From an uncultured Desulfobulbus sp. (lineage in GTDB: Bacteria; Desulfobacterota; Desulfobulbia; Desulfobulbales; Desulfobulbaceae): 64,000 nucleotides of DNA. Below are positions 41,870-51,089 of the stretch, one piece after another. The number at the start of each line of letters is the position of its first letter. Position 1 is the stretch's first letter. The stretch covers positions 1,676,001 to 1,740,000 of the forward strand of contig NZ_OY760916.1 in the NCBI RefSeq assembly GCF_963664075.1, given 5' to 3'. Both the position numbers and the translations under genes were made by a program. Under the pieces are notes generated by a model. It ran no database searches. It was given only the letters and a program-made list of their open reading frames with translations, and was not told the DNA's origin.

Positions 41870-44786
41870 GAGCTTTCCCCCTTTTGCTGAGCACCTGATG
41901 TATCTTGGCTGAGAGTGTGGTCAGATCAAAGGGCTTCTGCACAAAGGGAATATTTTCATCAAGCACACCGTGCTGGCCAATAATATCTGCCGTATAGCCA
42001 GACATATATAACACGCGTAACTGAGGGTACTGGCTCATAAGATGTTCAGCCAGTTGAGCCCCGTTCATGCCCGGCATTATCACATCGGTGAGTAAAAGAC
42101 TGATGGGTGCAGCGTGGGAACCGATCTTGAGCAAAGCCTCATGGGGCGATGCTGCAGGGAGAACCCGGTAGTTCAGCGTGTCGAGCATGGTGCAGGCCAA
42201 TTGCAAGATTGCAGGATCATCTTCAACCAGCAGGATCCATTCCCCCTGGCCCATGATCGTTTCCCTGAGCTCTTCTTCGACAGCCTCGCTAAATTTCGCA
42301 TCCTCGGCAACCGGCAGGTAGACGGAAAATGTCGTCCCCTTGTTCGGCTGGCTATCCACCGTTATTATCCCCTTATTTTGGGTCACGATGCCATAAACGG
42401 TTGCCAGACCAAGCCCAGTGCCTGCGACTCCTTTGGTGGTGAAAAAAGGATCGAAAATCATTTGCATTACCTCTTTCTCCATCCCGCAGCCATTATCAAT
42501 GACCTCAAGGAGAACGTGCGGCCTCTCGCTGGCATCCGGATGCTGGTTGCAAAATTTCTGGTCCAGATATACCTGAGAGGTTCGCAGCCAAATCGTTCCG
42601 GTGCTTTCTATTGCATCTCGTGCGTTGATGCAGAGATTTGCGAGTATCTGATCAACTTGAGCCGGGTCCACCAAAATTTTTCCCAGATGATCACAGGGCA
42701 GCCAATGTAGCTCAACTGATTCTCCGATCAGGCGCCGTAACATTTTGAGAAGGCTTTCGACCCTTTGATTGAGCTGGATAATTTGAGGCGCTATGGATTG
42801 TTTGCGGGCAAAGGCCAGGAGTTGCTGGACAATCTCAGCTGAGCGGTGGGCGGCTTCAAGGATCTTGTCAAGATCATGGTAGAGAGGATTGCCGCTCTCA
42901 ATTTTTGCCATGGCCATCTCACTGTAGCCTATGATAACAGCAAGTATGTTGTTGAAATCATGGGCAACACCGCCGGTTAACCGACCTATGGACTCCATCT
43001 TCTGAGCCTGCTGATACTGGGCTTCGAGTCCGAGCTGATCAGTGATGTCCCGTTTAATGGCTACATAGTTGACAATTTTACCCTGAGCATCAAAGACTGG
43101 AGAAATTGCTGCTTCTTCTGTGTAGAGTGAGCCGTCTTTTTTACGATTAACCATCCTGCCGCTCCAGCGCTTTCCAGAACTGATGGTCTGCCAGAGCGAC
43201 TGATAGAACTGCTCGTCATGCTCACCACTTTTTAAGAGCCGGGGATTTTTCAGGTACACTTCATCCAGACGATACCCGGTTACCTGCTCAAAAGCGGGAT
43301 TGGCATACTGAATTTTTCCAATAGGATCGGTGATAACCACCACCTCTCCAGCCTGATCAATGGCAACCTGCAATCGTTTCAGATCCGCGGCATCCTGTCT
43401 TTCCTGACTGACATCACGAGTTATGGAGAGCGTATGGGGAATATCACCGATTTTAATAATACGAGCGGAGACTAGCCCTGTACCCAGGCTGCCATCTTTT
43501 CGTTTGAAAACCGCTTCCAGATTATTGCAAAAGCCTTTTGTTGTCAGCGCGTAAATAAACCGCTCACGGTCGTTGCGATCATGCCAGATGCCAAGATCAA
43601 GGGTGGTCTTGTTTTTCACTTCTTCCCAGGTATAACCACTTATCTCAGTAAAGCCGTTGTTGACGGCAATATACCTGCCATCCTCAAGGCGATTGATATT
43701 GATTGCATCGGGGCTTGCGGCGAAGGCTAAAGCGAATTTATTTTCACTTTCACGAAGAGCCTGCTGGGTGAGTTTTGCCTTTGTTATGTCACGATAAATA
43801 GATTGATAGGTCCCATCCGGCATCATTTTTGAGCGCATCTCAACGTGAATTATTTCACCATTGGGACGTTGAAATCTTCGTTCGCGAATAACGACCTTCC
43901 CCTGTTGCATCAGGTCAAAGCGAAAAGGGGTAGTGTCCATGCTTTCATGGGTAAAGGGTAACTCTGTGATATGGTGTCCGACGAGTGTTTCCCTTTTCAT
44001 CTGCAACATATCGCAGATCTGATGATTAGCCTCAACGATGATCCCCTCATGGTTACCGATAAGGATGCCGTCAACCGCCATTTCAATCATCGTGCGGTAG
44101 TAGGTTTCGTTATGGATGAGGTTTTCTACGAATTTTTTGTCCCCGGTAATATCTTTGACACTAAAAATTGTTGCTGATTCTGGATGGTTGGAATCTTGGG
44201 GCTTTGTCTCGATAGAGACGAAAATTTTCGCTCCATTTTTTCTTCGCCACCAGCACTTGAGGCTCCCATGGCCAGAAATGGAGAGTTGATCGGCATGTTC
44301 CTGGCCAATACGCACAAATTCTTGGTCATCAAAATACAAGAGTCGACTGTTGGTTCCTGTAAGTTCGTGGCGCGAATATCCAGAGAGGGAGCAGAGCTCA
44401 TCATTTACTCTCTGGATGACCCGGTTGTGGACGACTCCCATTGCAATGGGGGCAGATGCGAAAAGGGAGTCCTGTGAAAGATCCTGCTGCTGCGGTGAAA
44501 GGGGTTTTCTTAATTTTTTGCGGGTGAGAAACATAACCAGGGTAAATGTCAGCCCTGCCCCTATGAGAAGAAACGGGTGGTGGTTCAGCTCGGGCCACGA
44601 TGATTGAGGGAGACTTGTGGCGAAGGCTTGTTGAGGAGCACACAAAACGCTTAAAAAAAGATACAGATGTCTCTGTGATGGGGTGAACCGATAATAATTG
44701 GAAAGGGCTTTACAGAGCATGAAAAGAAAAATACCGATGGAGAGGATTGTATGAATTTTGAATGATAGACAATAACAATATTCCAT
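41835..44786 (-). CDS. Hybrid histidine kinase with four PAS domains
   Basis: A 983-aa protein. Two hydrophobic stretches lie near residues 12-30 and 73-90. Four PAS domains follow (about 105-215, 225-345, 350-475, 480-600), then HisKA with the phospho-acceptor in GGVAHDFNNIL, an HATPase with NARDAI, DNGCGM and GTGLGLA boxes, and a C-terminal receiver with the phospho-Asp in LLLTDVIMPG. The signal is unknown; PAS domains often sense redox state or ligands. No response regulator gene adjoins. It converges on comM with a 35-base overlap of the 3' ends. ATG 44786 is chosen over the adjacent TTG. Confidence 0.9.
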   Translation of the reverse strand: MEYCYCLSFKIHTILSIGIFLFMLCKALSNYYRFTPSQRHLYLFLSVLCAPQQAFATSLPQSSWPELNHHPFLLIGAGLTFTLVMFLTRKKLRKPLSPQQQDLSQDSLFASAPIAMGVVHNRVIQRVNDELCSLSGYSRHELTGTNSRLLYFDDQEFVRIGQEHADQLSISGHGSLKCWWRRKNGAKIFVSIETKPQDSNHPESATIFSVKDITGDKKFVENLIHNETYYRTMIEMAVDGILIGNHEGIIVEANHQICDMLQMKRETLVGHHITELPFTHESMDTTPFRFDLMQQGKVVIRERRFQRPNGEIIHVEMRSKMMPDGTYQSIYRDITKAKLTQQALRESENKFALAFAASPDAININRLEDGRYIAVNNGFTEISGYTWEEVKNKTTLDLGIWHDRNDRERFIYALTTKGFCNNLEAVFKRKDGSLGTGLVSARIIKIGDIPHTLSITRDVSQERQDAADLKRLQVAIDQAGEVVVITDPIGKIQYANPAFEQVTGYRLDEVYLKNPRLLKSGEHDEQFYQSLWQTISSGKRWSGRMVNRKKDGSLYTEEAAISPVFDAQGKIVNYVAIKRDITDQLGLEAQYQQAQKMESIGRLTGGVAHDFNNILAVIIGYSEMAMAKIESGNPLYHDLDKILEAAHRSAEIVQQLLAFARKQSIAPQIIQLNQRVESLLKMLRRLIGESVELHWLPCDHLGKILVDPAQVDQILANLCINARDAIESTGTIWLRTSQVYLDQKFCNQHPDASERPHVLLEVIDNGCGMEKEVMQMIFDPFFTTKGVAGTGLGLATVYGIVTQNKGIITVDSQPNKGTTFSVYLPVAEDAKFSEAVEEELRETIMGQGEWILLVEDDPAILQLACTMLDTLNYRVLPAASPHEALLKIGSHAAPISLLLTDVIMPGMNGAQLAEHLMSQYPQLRVLYMSGYTADIIGQHGVLDENIPFVQKPFDLTTLSAKIHQVLSKRGKALRDQTDSVYTE

Positions 44787-45152
44787 CAAAACCCCCCACA
44801 GTGTGACGGAGGTGGTGAGCTTAAGGAGGAATATTGGTGGGATTACCTACCACAGAGTGTTTCTATAAACTTTATTTTAAATGTGATTGCAACATACGGG
44901 TTTTGCCTAATAAGAAATTAATCTGGGTAGCGAGTCCGTTATTTTTGGAAAATACAATTTTGCAGCAGTGTTGCATTTTTGTCGATAGACCCACAGTTGT
45001 CGATAGGGGAGGTGAGTGGAACTACATTTTGCCTGCTTGTGTAACGTGCTGTTTATGCAATGTATTTAATAGTTTTATCTGGCTTGTAATTTTCCTTGGC
45101 ACGCTTGCTGCTTTACAAAACCTGATTTTTTTCGTATTCCGTTATCCGTAAA
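44787..45152. other. AT-rich intergenic region upstream of modE
   Basis: About 365 bases between divergent genes. An AAGGAGG at 44823-44829 precedes a GTG at 44837 that opens a 104-codon frame. Its translation is Cys- and Phe-rich with no recognisable domain, so I do not call it as a gene. No clear operator was found. Confidence 0.4.
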
Positions 45153-45989
45153 ATGAATAACGAGGAGAGGCTCCCAATAATGAAAAAGAAAAAAGTAGCC
45201 GCATCGCCCGAGGAGATGTTTCTCCAGCATATGATCGGCGGATCAAATGAGAAAAATCCTGTGGTCGCCTTGCTCGAGGAGATCGAGTCCTGTGGCTCGA
45301 TAAACCAAGCCGCAAAATCTGTGGGGATGAGTTACAAGGCCGCTTGGGAACGTATTGAAACAATAAATAATATCAGTCCCCAACCGTTGATAACCCGTCA
45401 GGTCGGAGGGAGTGGTGGGGGAGGAACGGTGTTGACCGAAGCGGGCTATGAATTTTTGAAAAAATCCAACCTGCTCCAAAGAGAGTTCAATAGCTTCCTC
45501 AATTTTTTTTATTACCACCCAGAAGAAGCCTTCACCACCTTGAAGACCCTGCGGAGAATTGAAATGAAAATCAGTGCGAGAAATGTCTGGCTTGGCACTG
45601 TTGCCCAGATTGAGCGGGGAGCGGTGAACAGTGTTGTCACCCTGAACCTTCGAGGCACAGATCAGATCGTCTCGGTGATAACAGAAAATTCTGTCCAACG
45701 ACTCGGTCTTGAAATTGGGTCAGAGGCGTTAGCCATCGTCAAGGCCCCTTCGGTGATGTTGGCTCCTGAGGTTGATCCTAAAAAAATGTCTGCGCGTAAT
45801 ATCCTCGCTGGGACCATTTCTCGAATCGTCTCAGGCGTGGTCAATGACGAGGTGACCATTGACCTCTCTGGCGGGAACACCGTAACCTCGATTTTGACCT
45901 CTGAGAGTGTACGCCGTATTGGCCTGACCCAGGGAATGCCCATTACCGCAATTATCAAGGCTTCGGATGTATTGCTGGCAATCGCCTGA
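45153..45989 (+). CDS. modE: ModE-type molybdate-responsive regulator with two Mop/TOBE domains
   Basis: A 278-aa regulator. The N-terminal winged helix has the ModE signature SCGSINQAAKSVGMSYKAAW and the GGSGGGGTVLTEAG wing. Two Mop repeats follow, each opening with SARN (SARNVWLGTV, SARNILAGTI); these bind molybdate or tungstate at the dimer interface. E. coli ModE has the same plan and represses modABC when molybdate is bound. It is upstream of modABC on the same strand. The 45153 ATG lacks a ribosome binding site; an ATG at 45180 has GAGGAG and is an equally good start. Confidence 0.92.
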   Translation: MNNEERLPIMKKKKVAASPEEMFLQHMIGGSNEKNPVVALLEEIESCGSINQAAKSVGMSYKAAWERIETINNISPQPLITRQVGGSGGGGTVLTEAGYEFLKKSNLLQREFNSFLNFFYYHPEEAFTTLKTLRRIEMKISARNVWLGTVAQIERGAVNSVVTLNLRGTDQIVSVITENSVQRLGLEIGSEALAIVKAPSVMLAPEVDPKKMSARNILAGTISRIVSGVVNDEVTIDLSGGNTVTSILTSESVRRIGLTQGMPITAIIKASDVLLAIA

Positions 45990-46247
45990 CCGAATTTCTC
46001 ATGAACATTTTGTATCAATTTGGGGAAATATACGAAAATATCCTTCACTCATAACTGAGATTCATTTCAGAATTTCTACAAAATGTTCACCACAGGTCAG
46101 CCCAGACAACGCCATCTTCTTCAGTATTTTGGCAATGAATAGAGCCTACTCTAATTCAGTGCCAAAAACTTCGAATCTGACGCCGCCTGAACTGATGAGA
46201 AATCCGTTCTGATTTTTCCAAACATTTAAACTATAGAGGAAAGTATT

Positions 46248-47006
46248 ATGAAGTTATTTAACAAGTTCAGTGTAGCTGTTGTCTTTGCCTTGTTTGCCGT
46301 CGTCTCATCGGCGCAAGCTGGAGAGACGGTTCGTCTTTCCGTGGCAGCCAGTATGACCAATGTCATGAAAGATGTAATTGCCCTCTACGCCAAAAACAAC
46401 TCAACAACCGTCATCCCCAACTTCGGCCCCTCGGGTGGCCTGGCCAAGCAGATTAATCAGGGGGCTCCTGCGGATGTCTATATTTCTGCCAATCAGAAAT
46501 GGATGAATTTTCTTCGTGATCAGGAAATGATCGATCCGGCAAGCGAAGTGGGCCTGGCCCAAAACACCCTTGTTTTTGTGGGTACCCCCAATCCGGATAT
46601 GCAGTCCATCAAGGACATTGTCCAACTCAAACAGGTAGCCATCGGTAGCCCGAAAAGTGTTCCCGCTGGGGAATATGCGGCCCAGGCCATGGAAAACGCT
46701 GGTATTTACAAGACCATGCAGGCTGAAAACAAATTGGCCATGGCAAAGGATGTGCGTCAGGCACTGGCCTATGCCGATCGCGGAGAAACCGCGGGAGCGT
46801 TTGTCTATAAGACCGATGCACTCCTGGCTACCCAGGCCAAGATCCTCTTTGAGGTCCCTCAAGAGTTGTATAAACCGGTACGCTACCCCCTTGCCCTGAC
46901 CAAAACCGGTGCAAAAAACAAAGCAGCCAAAGATTTTTACACCTTCCTTCGTTCGCCAGAGGCTGTAGCTGTCTTGGAACAATACGGGTTTAGCCCGGCC
47001 AAGTAA
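46248..47006 (+). CDS. modA: Molybdate/tungstate-binding periplasmic protein
   Basis: A 252-aa substrate-binding protein with a signal peptide cleaved after AQA (about residue 24) and a GAGGAAAG ribosome binding site. The oxyanion site residues are seen in VAASMTNV and NFGPSGGLAKQI, with PADVYISANQ downstream. It captures molybdate or tungstate in the periplasm and hands it to ModB-ModC. Molybdate cannot be told from tungstate by eye. First gene of modABC. Confidence 0.94.
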   Translation: MKLFNKFSVAVVFALFAVVSSAQAGETVRLSVAASMTNVMKDVIALYAKNNSTTVIPNFGPSGGLAKQINQGAPADVYISANQKWMNFLRDQEMIDPASEVGLAQNTLVFVGTPNPDMQSIKDIVQLKQVAIGSPKSVPAGEYAAQAMENAGIYKTMQAENKLAMAKDVRQALAYADRGETAGAFVYKTDALLATQAKILFEVPQELYKPVRYPLALTKTGAKNKAAKDFYTFLRSPEAVAVLEQYGFSPAK

Positions 47007-47054
47007 ACCTCACGGATTCAGGCTGATTTTAAGAATTTCAAACTTGATAGTTTT

Positions 47055-47735
47055 ATGGTCTTTTTACAACCCTCAGATCTCGATGCGATCTTTTTGTCCT
47101 TCAAGGTGGCCTTGTCAGCCACCTTGCTGGCAACCCCTCTGGGGATCGGCGTCTCCTATCTGCTCGTCCACACCCGCATCCCTGGTAAGACTTTGATAGA
47201 GGGAATTATTAACCTGCCCCTGGTGCTCCCCCCGGTGGTGGTTGGCTATTTGCTCTTGCTGCTTTTTGGTCGCAAAGGATTTATCGGCACCTGGCTGAGC
47301 CACCTGGATATTCAGATCATCTTTACCCTGACCGGTGCTGTCATCGCCTCAGCAGTGGTCGGTTTTCCCCTGCTGGTGCGCTCCATTCGTCTTGGGATGG
47401 AATCGGTTGACTCCTCCTATCGTGAAGCCGCCCGCACCCTTGGTGCCAGTGGTTGGGATGCCTTTTTCACGATTACTTTGCCGCTCTCCGGCAGGGCCGT
47501 CTTTGCTGGTATGACGCTGATGTTTGCTCGTAGCCTCGGGGAATTTGGTGCCACTATTATTCTCGCGGGTAATATTCCTGGGGTTACCCAGACCATTCCC
47601 CTGGCAATCTATGAGTACACCAGCACACCTGGAGGAGATAAAATGGCACTCTCCCTGTGCATGGTTTCAATTCTGCTTTCCTTTCTGGTGCTCCTTGCCA
47701 ATTCTCTGGCCAATAAATCCATTAAAAGAACCTGA
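47055..47735 (+). CDS. modB: Molybdate ABC transporter permease
   Basis: A 226-aa permease with five to six membrane helices and the ABC-coupling EAA loop (REAARTLGASGWDAFFTITLP), typical ModB. It forms the homodimeric channel in the cytoplasmic membrane. It lies 48 bases after modA and 18 before modC. Confidence 0.94.
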   Translation: MVFLQPSDLDAIFLSFKVALSATLLATPLGIGVSYLLVHTRIPGKTLIEGIINLPLVLPPVVVGYLLLLLFGRKGFIGTWLSHLDIQIIFTLTGAVIASAVVGFPLLVRSIRLGMESVDSSYREAARTLGASGWDAFFTITLPLSGRAVFAGMTLMFARSLGEFGATIILAGNIPGVTQTIPLAIYEYTSTPGGDKMALSLCMVSILLSFLVLLANSLANKSIKRT

Positions 47736-47753
47736 ATTCGTGGGTAACTAACA

Positions 47754-48809
47754 ATGCAACTGGATATTGATGTAGCAAAACGCCAGGGAGAATTTGATTT
47801 TCAGGCTAAATTTCAGCTCGATGGCAATCGTATCGGTCTCTTTGGGCCGTCAGGCAGTGGCAAATCAACCCTGATGTATCTGCTTGCTGGCCTGCGTCAG
47901 CCAGACAGCGGTTATATTCGGCTCAACGATACAATACTCTTTGACAGCACGGCCAAGGTGAATTTGCCTCCAGAACAAAGACGAGTGGGCGTTGTTTTTC
48001 AGCATTCCCACCTTTTTCCGCATATGTCGGTTCGTAAAAATCTGTTCTATGGCTGGAAGAGAACCCCGGAGATTGAACGGCAGGTGGACGCTGATGCCAT
48101 TATCGAGGTTTTAAACCTGGAACATCTGCTCGATCGTGGTGTTAACCTGCTCTCTGGCGGTGAGCGTCAACGGGTTGCCCTTGGTCGTACCGTGTTGACC
48201 TGCCCCCGGCTCATCCTCATGGATGAGCCTTTGACCGGGCTTGATGAAGATCTCAAATTTCAGATTATCCCTTATCTGACCAAGGTGTTTACCCAGTTCA
48301 ATATACCCCTTGTTTTTATCTCCCATTCTCTGGTGGAGATGCGACTCATGACCGAGCAGGTCCTCTTGGTTGAGCATGGTCGTGTTGAAAAAAAAATGAC
48401 CTCAGAGGCACTTGCCCAGCGGGTGTGGGGAGCTTCTCGACAGGGGTATGCCAATCTCATTACCCTGGGCCAGCCCCGACCCCAGGGAGATCTCTGGGCT
48501 TACAGCTGGGGGGATCAGGAGTTGATTCTCACCGAGTACGGGGAAAATAGGGAAAATGTGTTTGAGCTGGATGCCCGAGAAATTCTTCTGTTTAAACGGC
48601 ATCCTGAGGCTACCTCCGCCAGAAATTTACTCCCTTGCACGGTGCGGAAGGTTTTCACCGTCGGGAACCGGGTTCGATTGGAGCTTGCCTCTGGTTCAGA
48701 GACATTAATCGCGCAGGTAGTGCCGGACTCGGTACGTGAACTGGAGATAGAGGAGGGCAGGGAAGTCGTGGCAGTGATCAAGGCTTCAGCATTTTCTCGC
48801 TTACTTTAA
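47754..48809 (+). CDS. modC: Molybdate ABC transporter ATPase
   Basis: A 351-aa ATPase. Walker A GPSGSGKST is at 31-39, the signature is LLSGGERQRVALGR, and Walker B is LILMDEPLTGLD. The C-terminal 65 residues form a TOBE/Mop domain, as usual for ModC, which can feed back on transport when molybdate binds. It ends 7 bases before the convergent ModE-like gene. Confidence 0.95.
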   Translation: MQLDIDVAKRQGEFDFQAKFQLDGNRIGLFGPSGSGKSTLMYLLAGLRQPDSGYIRLNDTILFDSTAKVNLPPEQRRVGVVFQHSHLFPHMSVRKNLFYGWKRTPEIERQVDADAIIEVLNLEHLLDRGVNLLSGGERQRVALGRTVLTCPRLILMDEPLTGLDEDLKFQIIPYLTKVFTQFNIPLVFISHSLVEMRLMTEQVLLVEHGRVEKKMTSEALAQRVWGASRQGYANLITLGQPRPQGDLWAYSWGDQELILTEYGENRENVFELDAREILLFKRHPEATSARNLLPCTVRKVFTVGNRVRLELASGSETLIAQVVPDSVRELEIEEGREVVAVIKASAFSRLL

Positions 48810-48816
48810 TTACGGA

Positions 48817-49245
48817 TCAGCTCTCAGGCTTGGCAGGTGAATCAGCGACAAACAACGGGTACTCGGCCAGCTCTTCCTGGTCCATCCATTGCTGAAAACG
48901 TGCCACCATTTTCCAAAAATCGGTGATGGCCTGCTGCCCGGCATCGGTGAGCCAGGCGCCTCCTCCCCGTCGTCCACCAGCCTGTTTTTCCACCAACGGC
49001 TCAGAGGCCAATCCATTCATGTTTTCGACAAGATGCCAGGCGTGGCTGAAGCTCATTTGCATGGATTTGGCCGCCGCTGACACAGAGCCATACTCCCCGA
49101 TACGTTCCAGTAACACCACCCGTCCCCAGGAAAGATAGGTCTGCCCATCCTGTTCTATCCACAGGCGGCCCTTGATATGCAGCCCGCTGTCAAGCTGACC
49201 GCTGACCATGGCATTTTCACTGGTTGGTTTTCGAGTCTTTGGCAT
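48817..49245 (-). CDS. ModE N-terminal-domain regulator without Mop domain
   Basis: A 142-aa protein holding only the ModE/LysR-type winged helix: YGSVSAAAKSMQMSFSHAWHL followed by the GGRRGGGAWLTDAG wing. It lacks the metal-binding Mop domains of the 278-aa regulator at 45153. Proteins of this length are common next to molybdenum genes and may bind an anion directly or act in a different way. It converges on modC. An internal ATG at 49209 is an alternative start. Confidence 0.87.
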   Translation of the reverse strand: MPKTRKPTSENAMVSGQLDSGLHIKGRLWIEQDGQTYLSWGRVVLLERIGEYGSVSAAAKSMQMSFSHAWHLVENMNGLASEPLVEKQAGGRRGGGAWLTDAGQQAITDFWKMVARFQQWMDQEELAEYPLFVADSPAKPES

Positions 49246-49571
49246 CGGAAATCCGGGTGGTTAAGTACGCTTAGAATGTTATGAATTCAGCAGCAAAATT
49301 TTTCGCGGGCAAGGTCAGCGACAGAGAGAACGTTTAACCGATGCTTGACCATCACAGGTGATTATGTTTGAACCATTTTTTATGTTGGGGTTCCTTCGTC
49401 ACCACCAACCTACCCTAGTTTCGGAAGGGAAGGTAGATCGGTGGTGACGAAGGAACCCCAACAGCTCTAAACGTAGAGTATTGCTTCTCCCATTGTGGCA
49501 GGCGGTTGCACAAGTACCCCAAGTTGGGGTACTGGGCAAGGAGAAATTCTGAAACCGTGGCCGCAGGGTGA
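49246..49571. other. Intergenic region with large hairpins
   Basis: About 325 bases that hold no gene but two inverted repeats: a 24-bp perfect pair at 49383-49463 and a compact GTACCCCAA/TTGGGGTAC hairpin at about 49515-49533. The region ends in a copy of the TTACGGATTCAGG motif that forms the 3' end of the flavoprotein gene. Confidence 0.6.
49383..49463. repeat. 24-bp perfect inverted repeat with structured loop
   Basis: The arm at 49383-49406 (beginning TGTTGGGGTTCC) is the exact complement of 49440-49463 (ending GGAACCCCAACA). The 33-base loop has an inner CTACC/GGTAG pair. No T-run follows, so it is not a simple terminator. The form suits a mobile or regulatory hairpin element. Confidence 0.85.
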
Positions 49572-50921
49572 TTACGGATTCAGGAGTTTTTTGAGCAACT
49601 GCTTTGCTGCTATCAGCAGAGGATCCCATGTGGGACCAAAAGGGGGGGCGTAAGCAAGATCTGACTGCGCAAAATCCTGCACACTCATTTTCGCCTGCAG
49701 GGCGATAGCAACCGCATTGATGCGATGGGCGACCTGATCCGTTCCCACCGCTTGAGCACCTAACAGGAGCCCTGTCTTCTTATCTCCCACCATGGCCACA
49801 TGAATGGGTTGGGCACCAGGATAGATACCCGCCCGTGATTTTGAGCTAATCTGCACAGCAACGGGATCAAATCCTGCTTCTTGGGCCTCGTCAACTGTTA
49901 AACCAGAACGTACCACCTGCATGTCAAAGGTTTTGAAAACAGCTGTTCCGGCAATACCTTCAAGACGCACCGGACGACCGCAGACAGTATCAGCTACAGC
50001 CCAACCAGCGCGGTTTGCGCGTAATGCAAGCGGAATCCAGGTCTTTTCTCCTGTCACCAGATGGTAGCTGTCGGCACAATCTCCTGCTGCAAAAATGTCG
50101 ACATCCGAGGTTCGAAGTTGGTGATCCACAGCAATGGATCCGGAAACACTAAGTTCTAAGCCAGCAACCTTGGCTAGCTCTGCGTTGGGACTGACCCCAA
50201 TGGCGGCCACCACCATATCACAATCAAGCTGGATGTCTTCGGCGATAACCTGGAGCTGCTCACCCTGTTGGATTATTTTTTTTAACCTGTGGCCATCATG
50301 CAGGCCGACTCCCTGTTCTTCAAGGTGATTGCGGACCTGGAGGGAGAGCTTCTCATCCAGCCAGGGGAGCAGCCCCTGGCGCGGTTTGATCATATCAATG
50401 GCAATGGCTTGTTCACTTAAGGCTTCGGCCATTTCCAGGGCAATATAGCCCATACCGATGATGACACACCGTCGGACCTGCCGAGTTTTAAGAAAGTCTT
50501 TAATGGCACGCCCATCTTCCAGGTTCTTCACCACAAAGACGCCGTGTAGGTTGATCCCTTCGATTTCCGGACGAATAGGGGATGCGCCTGTGGCAATAAG
50601 GAGCCGGTCATAGCGCAGGCTAAAGGAGCTGTTATCTGCGGTGGTTCCTGCAATGGTCTTTTCTTTGGGATTGATAGACTCCACCCTGTGTCCGGTTCGC
50701 AGGTCTATCTGTTGTTTTTGACGAAAGGCATCGGCGCTGCGAACAACCAGATCATCGATACTCCGCTCGGGAACAGCAATATTATAGGGAATGTTGCAGG
50801 CGCTGTAAGAAACATCACTCCCTTGTTCCAAAACAATGACCTCTAGCTCTGGGGTGTTACGTTTAGCCTTGCTTGCTGCACTCATACCGGCGGCATCACC
50901 GCCAATGATAACAAAACGCAT
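49572..50921 (-). CDS. CoA-disulfide reductase / NADH oxidase-like flavoprotein
   Basis: A 449-aa flavoprotein disulfide reductase. The FAD loop is IIGGDAAGMSAA, the single redox cysteine is Cys42 in YSACNIPY, the NAD(P)H loop is IGMGYIALEMAE, and the FAD ribityl motif is FAAGDCAD. The single-cysteine plan matches CoA-disulfide reductase, NADH oxidase and NADH:polysulfide-type enzymes. No rhodanese domain is attached. It probably reduces CoA disulfide, polysulfide or oxygen with NAD(P)H. The start at 50921 has CAGGAG. The last codons overlap a dispersed repeat copy. Confidence 0.87.
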   Translation of the reverse strand: MRFVIIGGDAAGMSAASKAKRNTPELEVIVLEQGSDVSYSACNIPYNIAVPERSIDDLVVRSADAFRQKQQIDLRTGHRVESINPKEKTIAGTTADNSSFSLRYDRLLIATGASPIRPEIEGINLHGVFVVKNLEDGRAIKDFLKTRQVRRCVIIGMGYIALEMAEALSEQAIAIDMIKPRQGLLPWLDEKLSLQVRNHLEEQGVGLHDGHRLKKIIQQGEQLQVIAEDIQLDCDMVVAAIGVSPNAELAKVAGLELSVSGSIAVDHQLRTSDVDIFAAGDCADSYHLVTGEKTWIPLALRANRAGWAVADTVCGRPVRLEGIAGTAVFKTFDMQVVRSGLTVDEAQEAGFDPVAVQISSKSRAGIYPGAQPIHVAMVGDKKTGLLLGAQAVGTDQVAHRINAVAIALQAKMSVQDFAQSDLAYAPPFGPTWDPLLIAAKQLLKKLLNP

Positions 50922-50948
50922 ACGATTCTCCTGAGGATTTTTCAATGA

Positions 50949-50998
50949 GCTGAATCCGAGACGGAGGGCGTGGACTGATGAATGTTCACGGATTCAAG
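50949..50998. repeat. Hairpin carrying the dispersed CGGATTCA motif
   Basis: TGAATCCG (50951-50958) and CGGATTCA (50989-50996) are inverted around a 30-base loop, just upstream of the flavoprotein gene. The second arm is part of TTCACGGATTCAAG, a motif found at five other gene borders in this window. Confidence 0.55.
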
Positions 50999-51089
50999 AA
51001 TTATCCTTGTCTTTTCAGTATATTTCGAGCAAACCAGTTTTGTTTGCAGTTGAACAGCAATTTTTGAATTTTTTTGGGGAGAGGCGAGA

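Noticed and set aside
44837-45151. Possible 104-aa gene starting at GTG after AAGGAGG
   Set aside because: The ribosome binding site is good, but the translation has no domain, odd Cys/Phe content and a start inside divergent promoter space. Left as uncertain.
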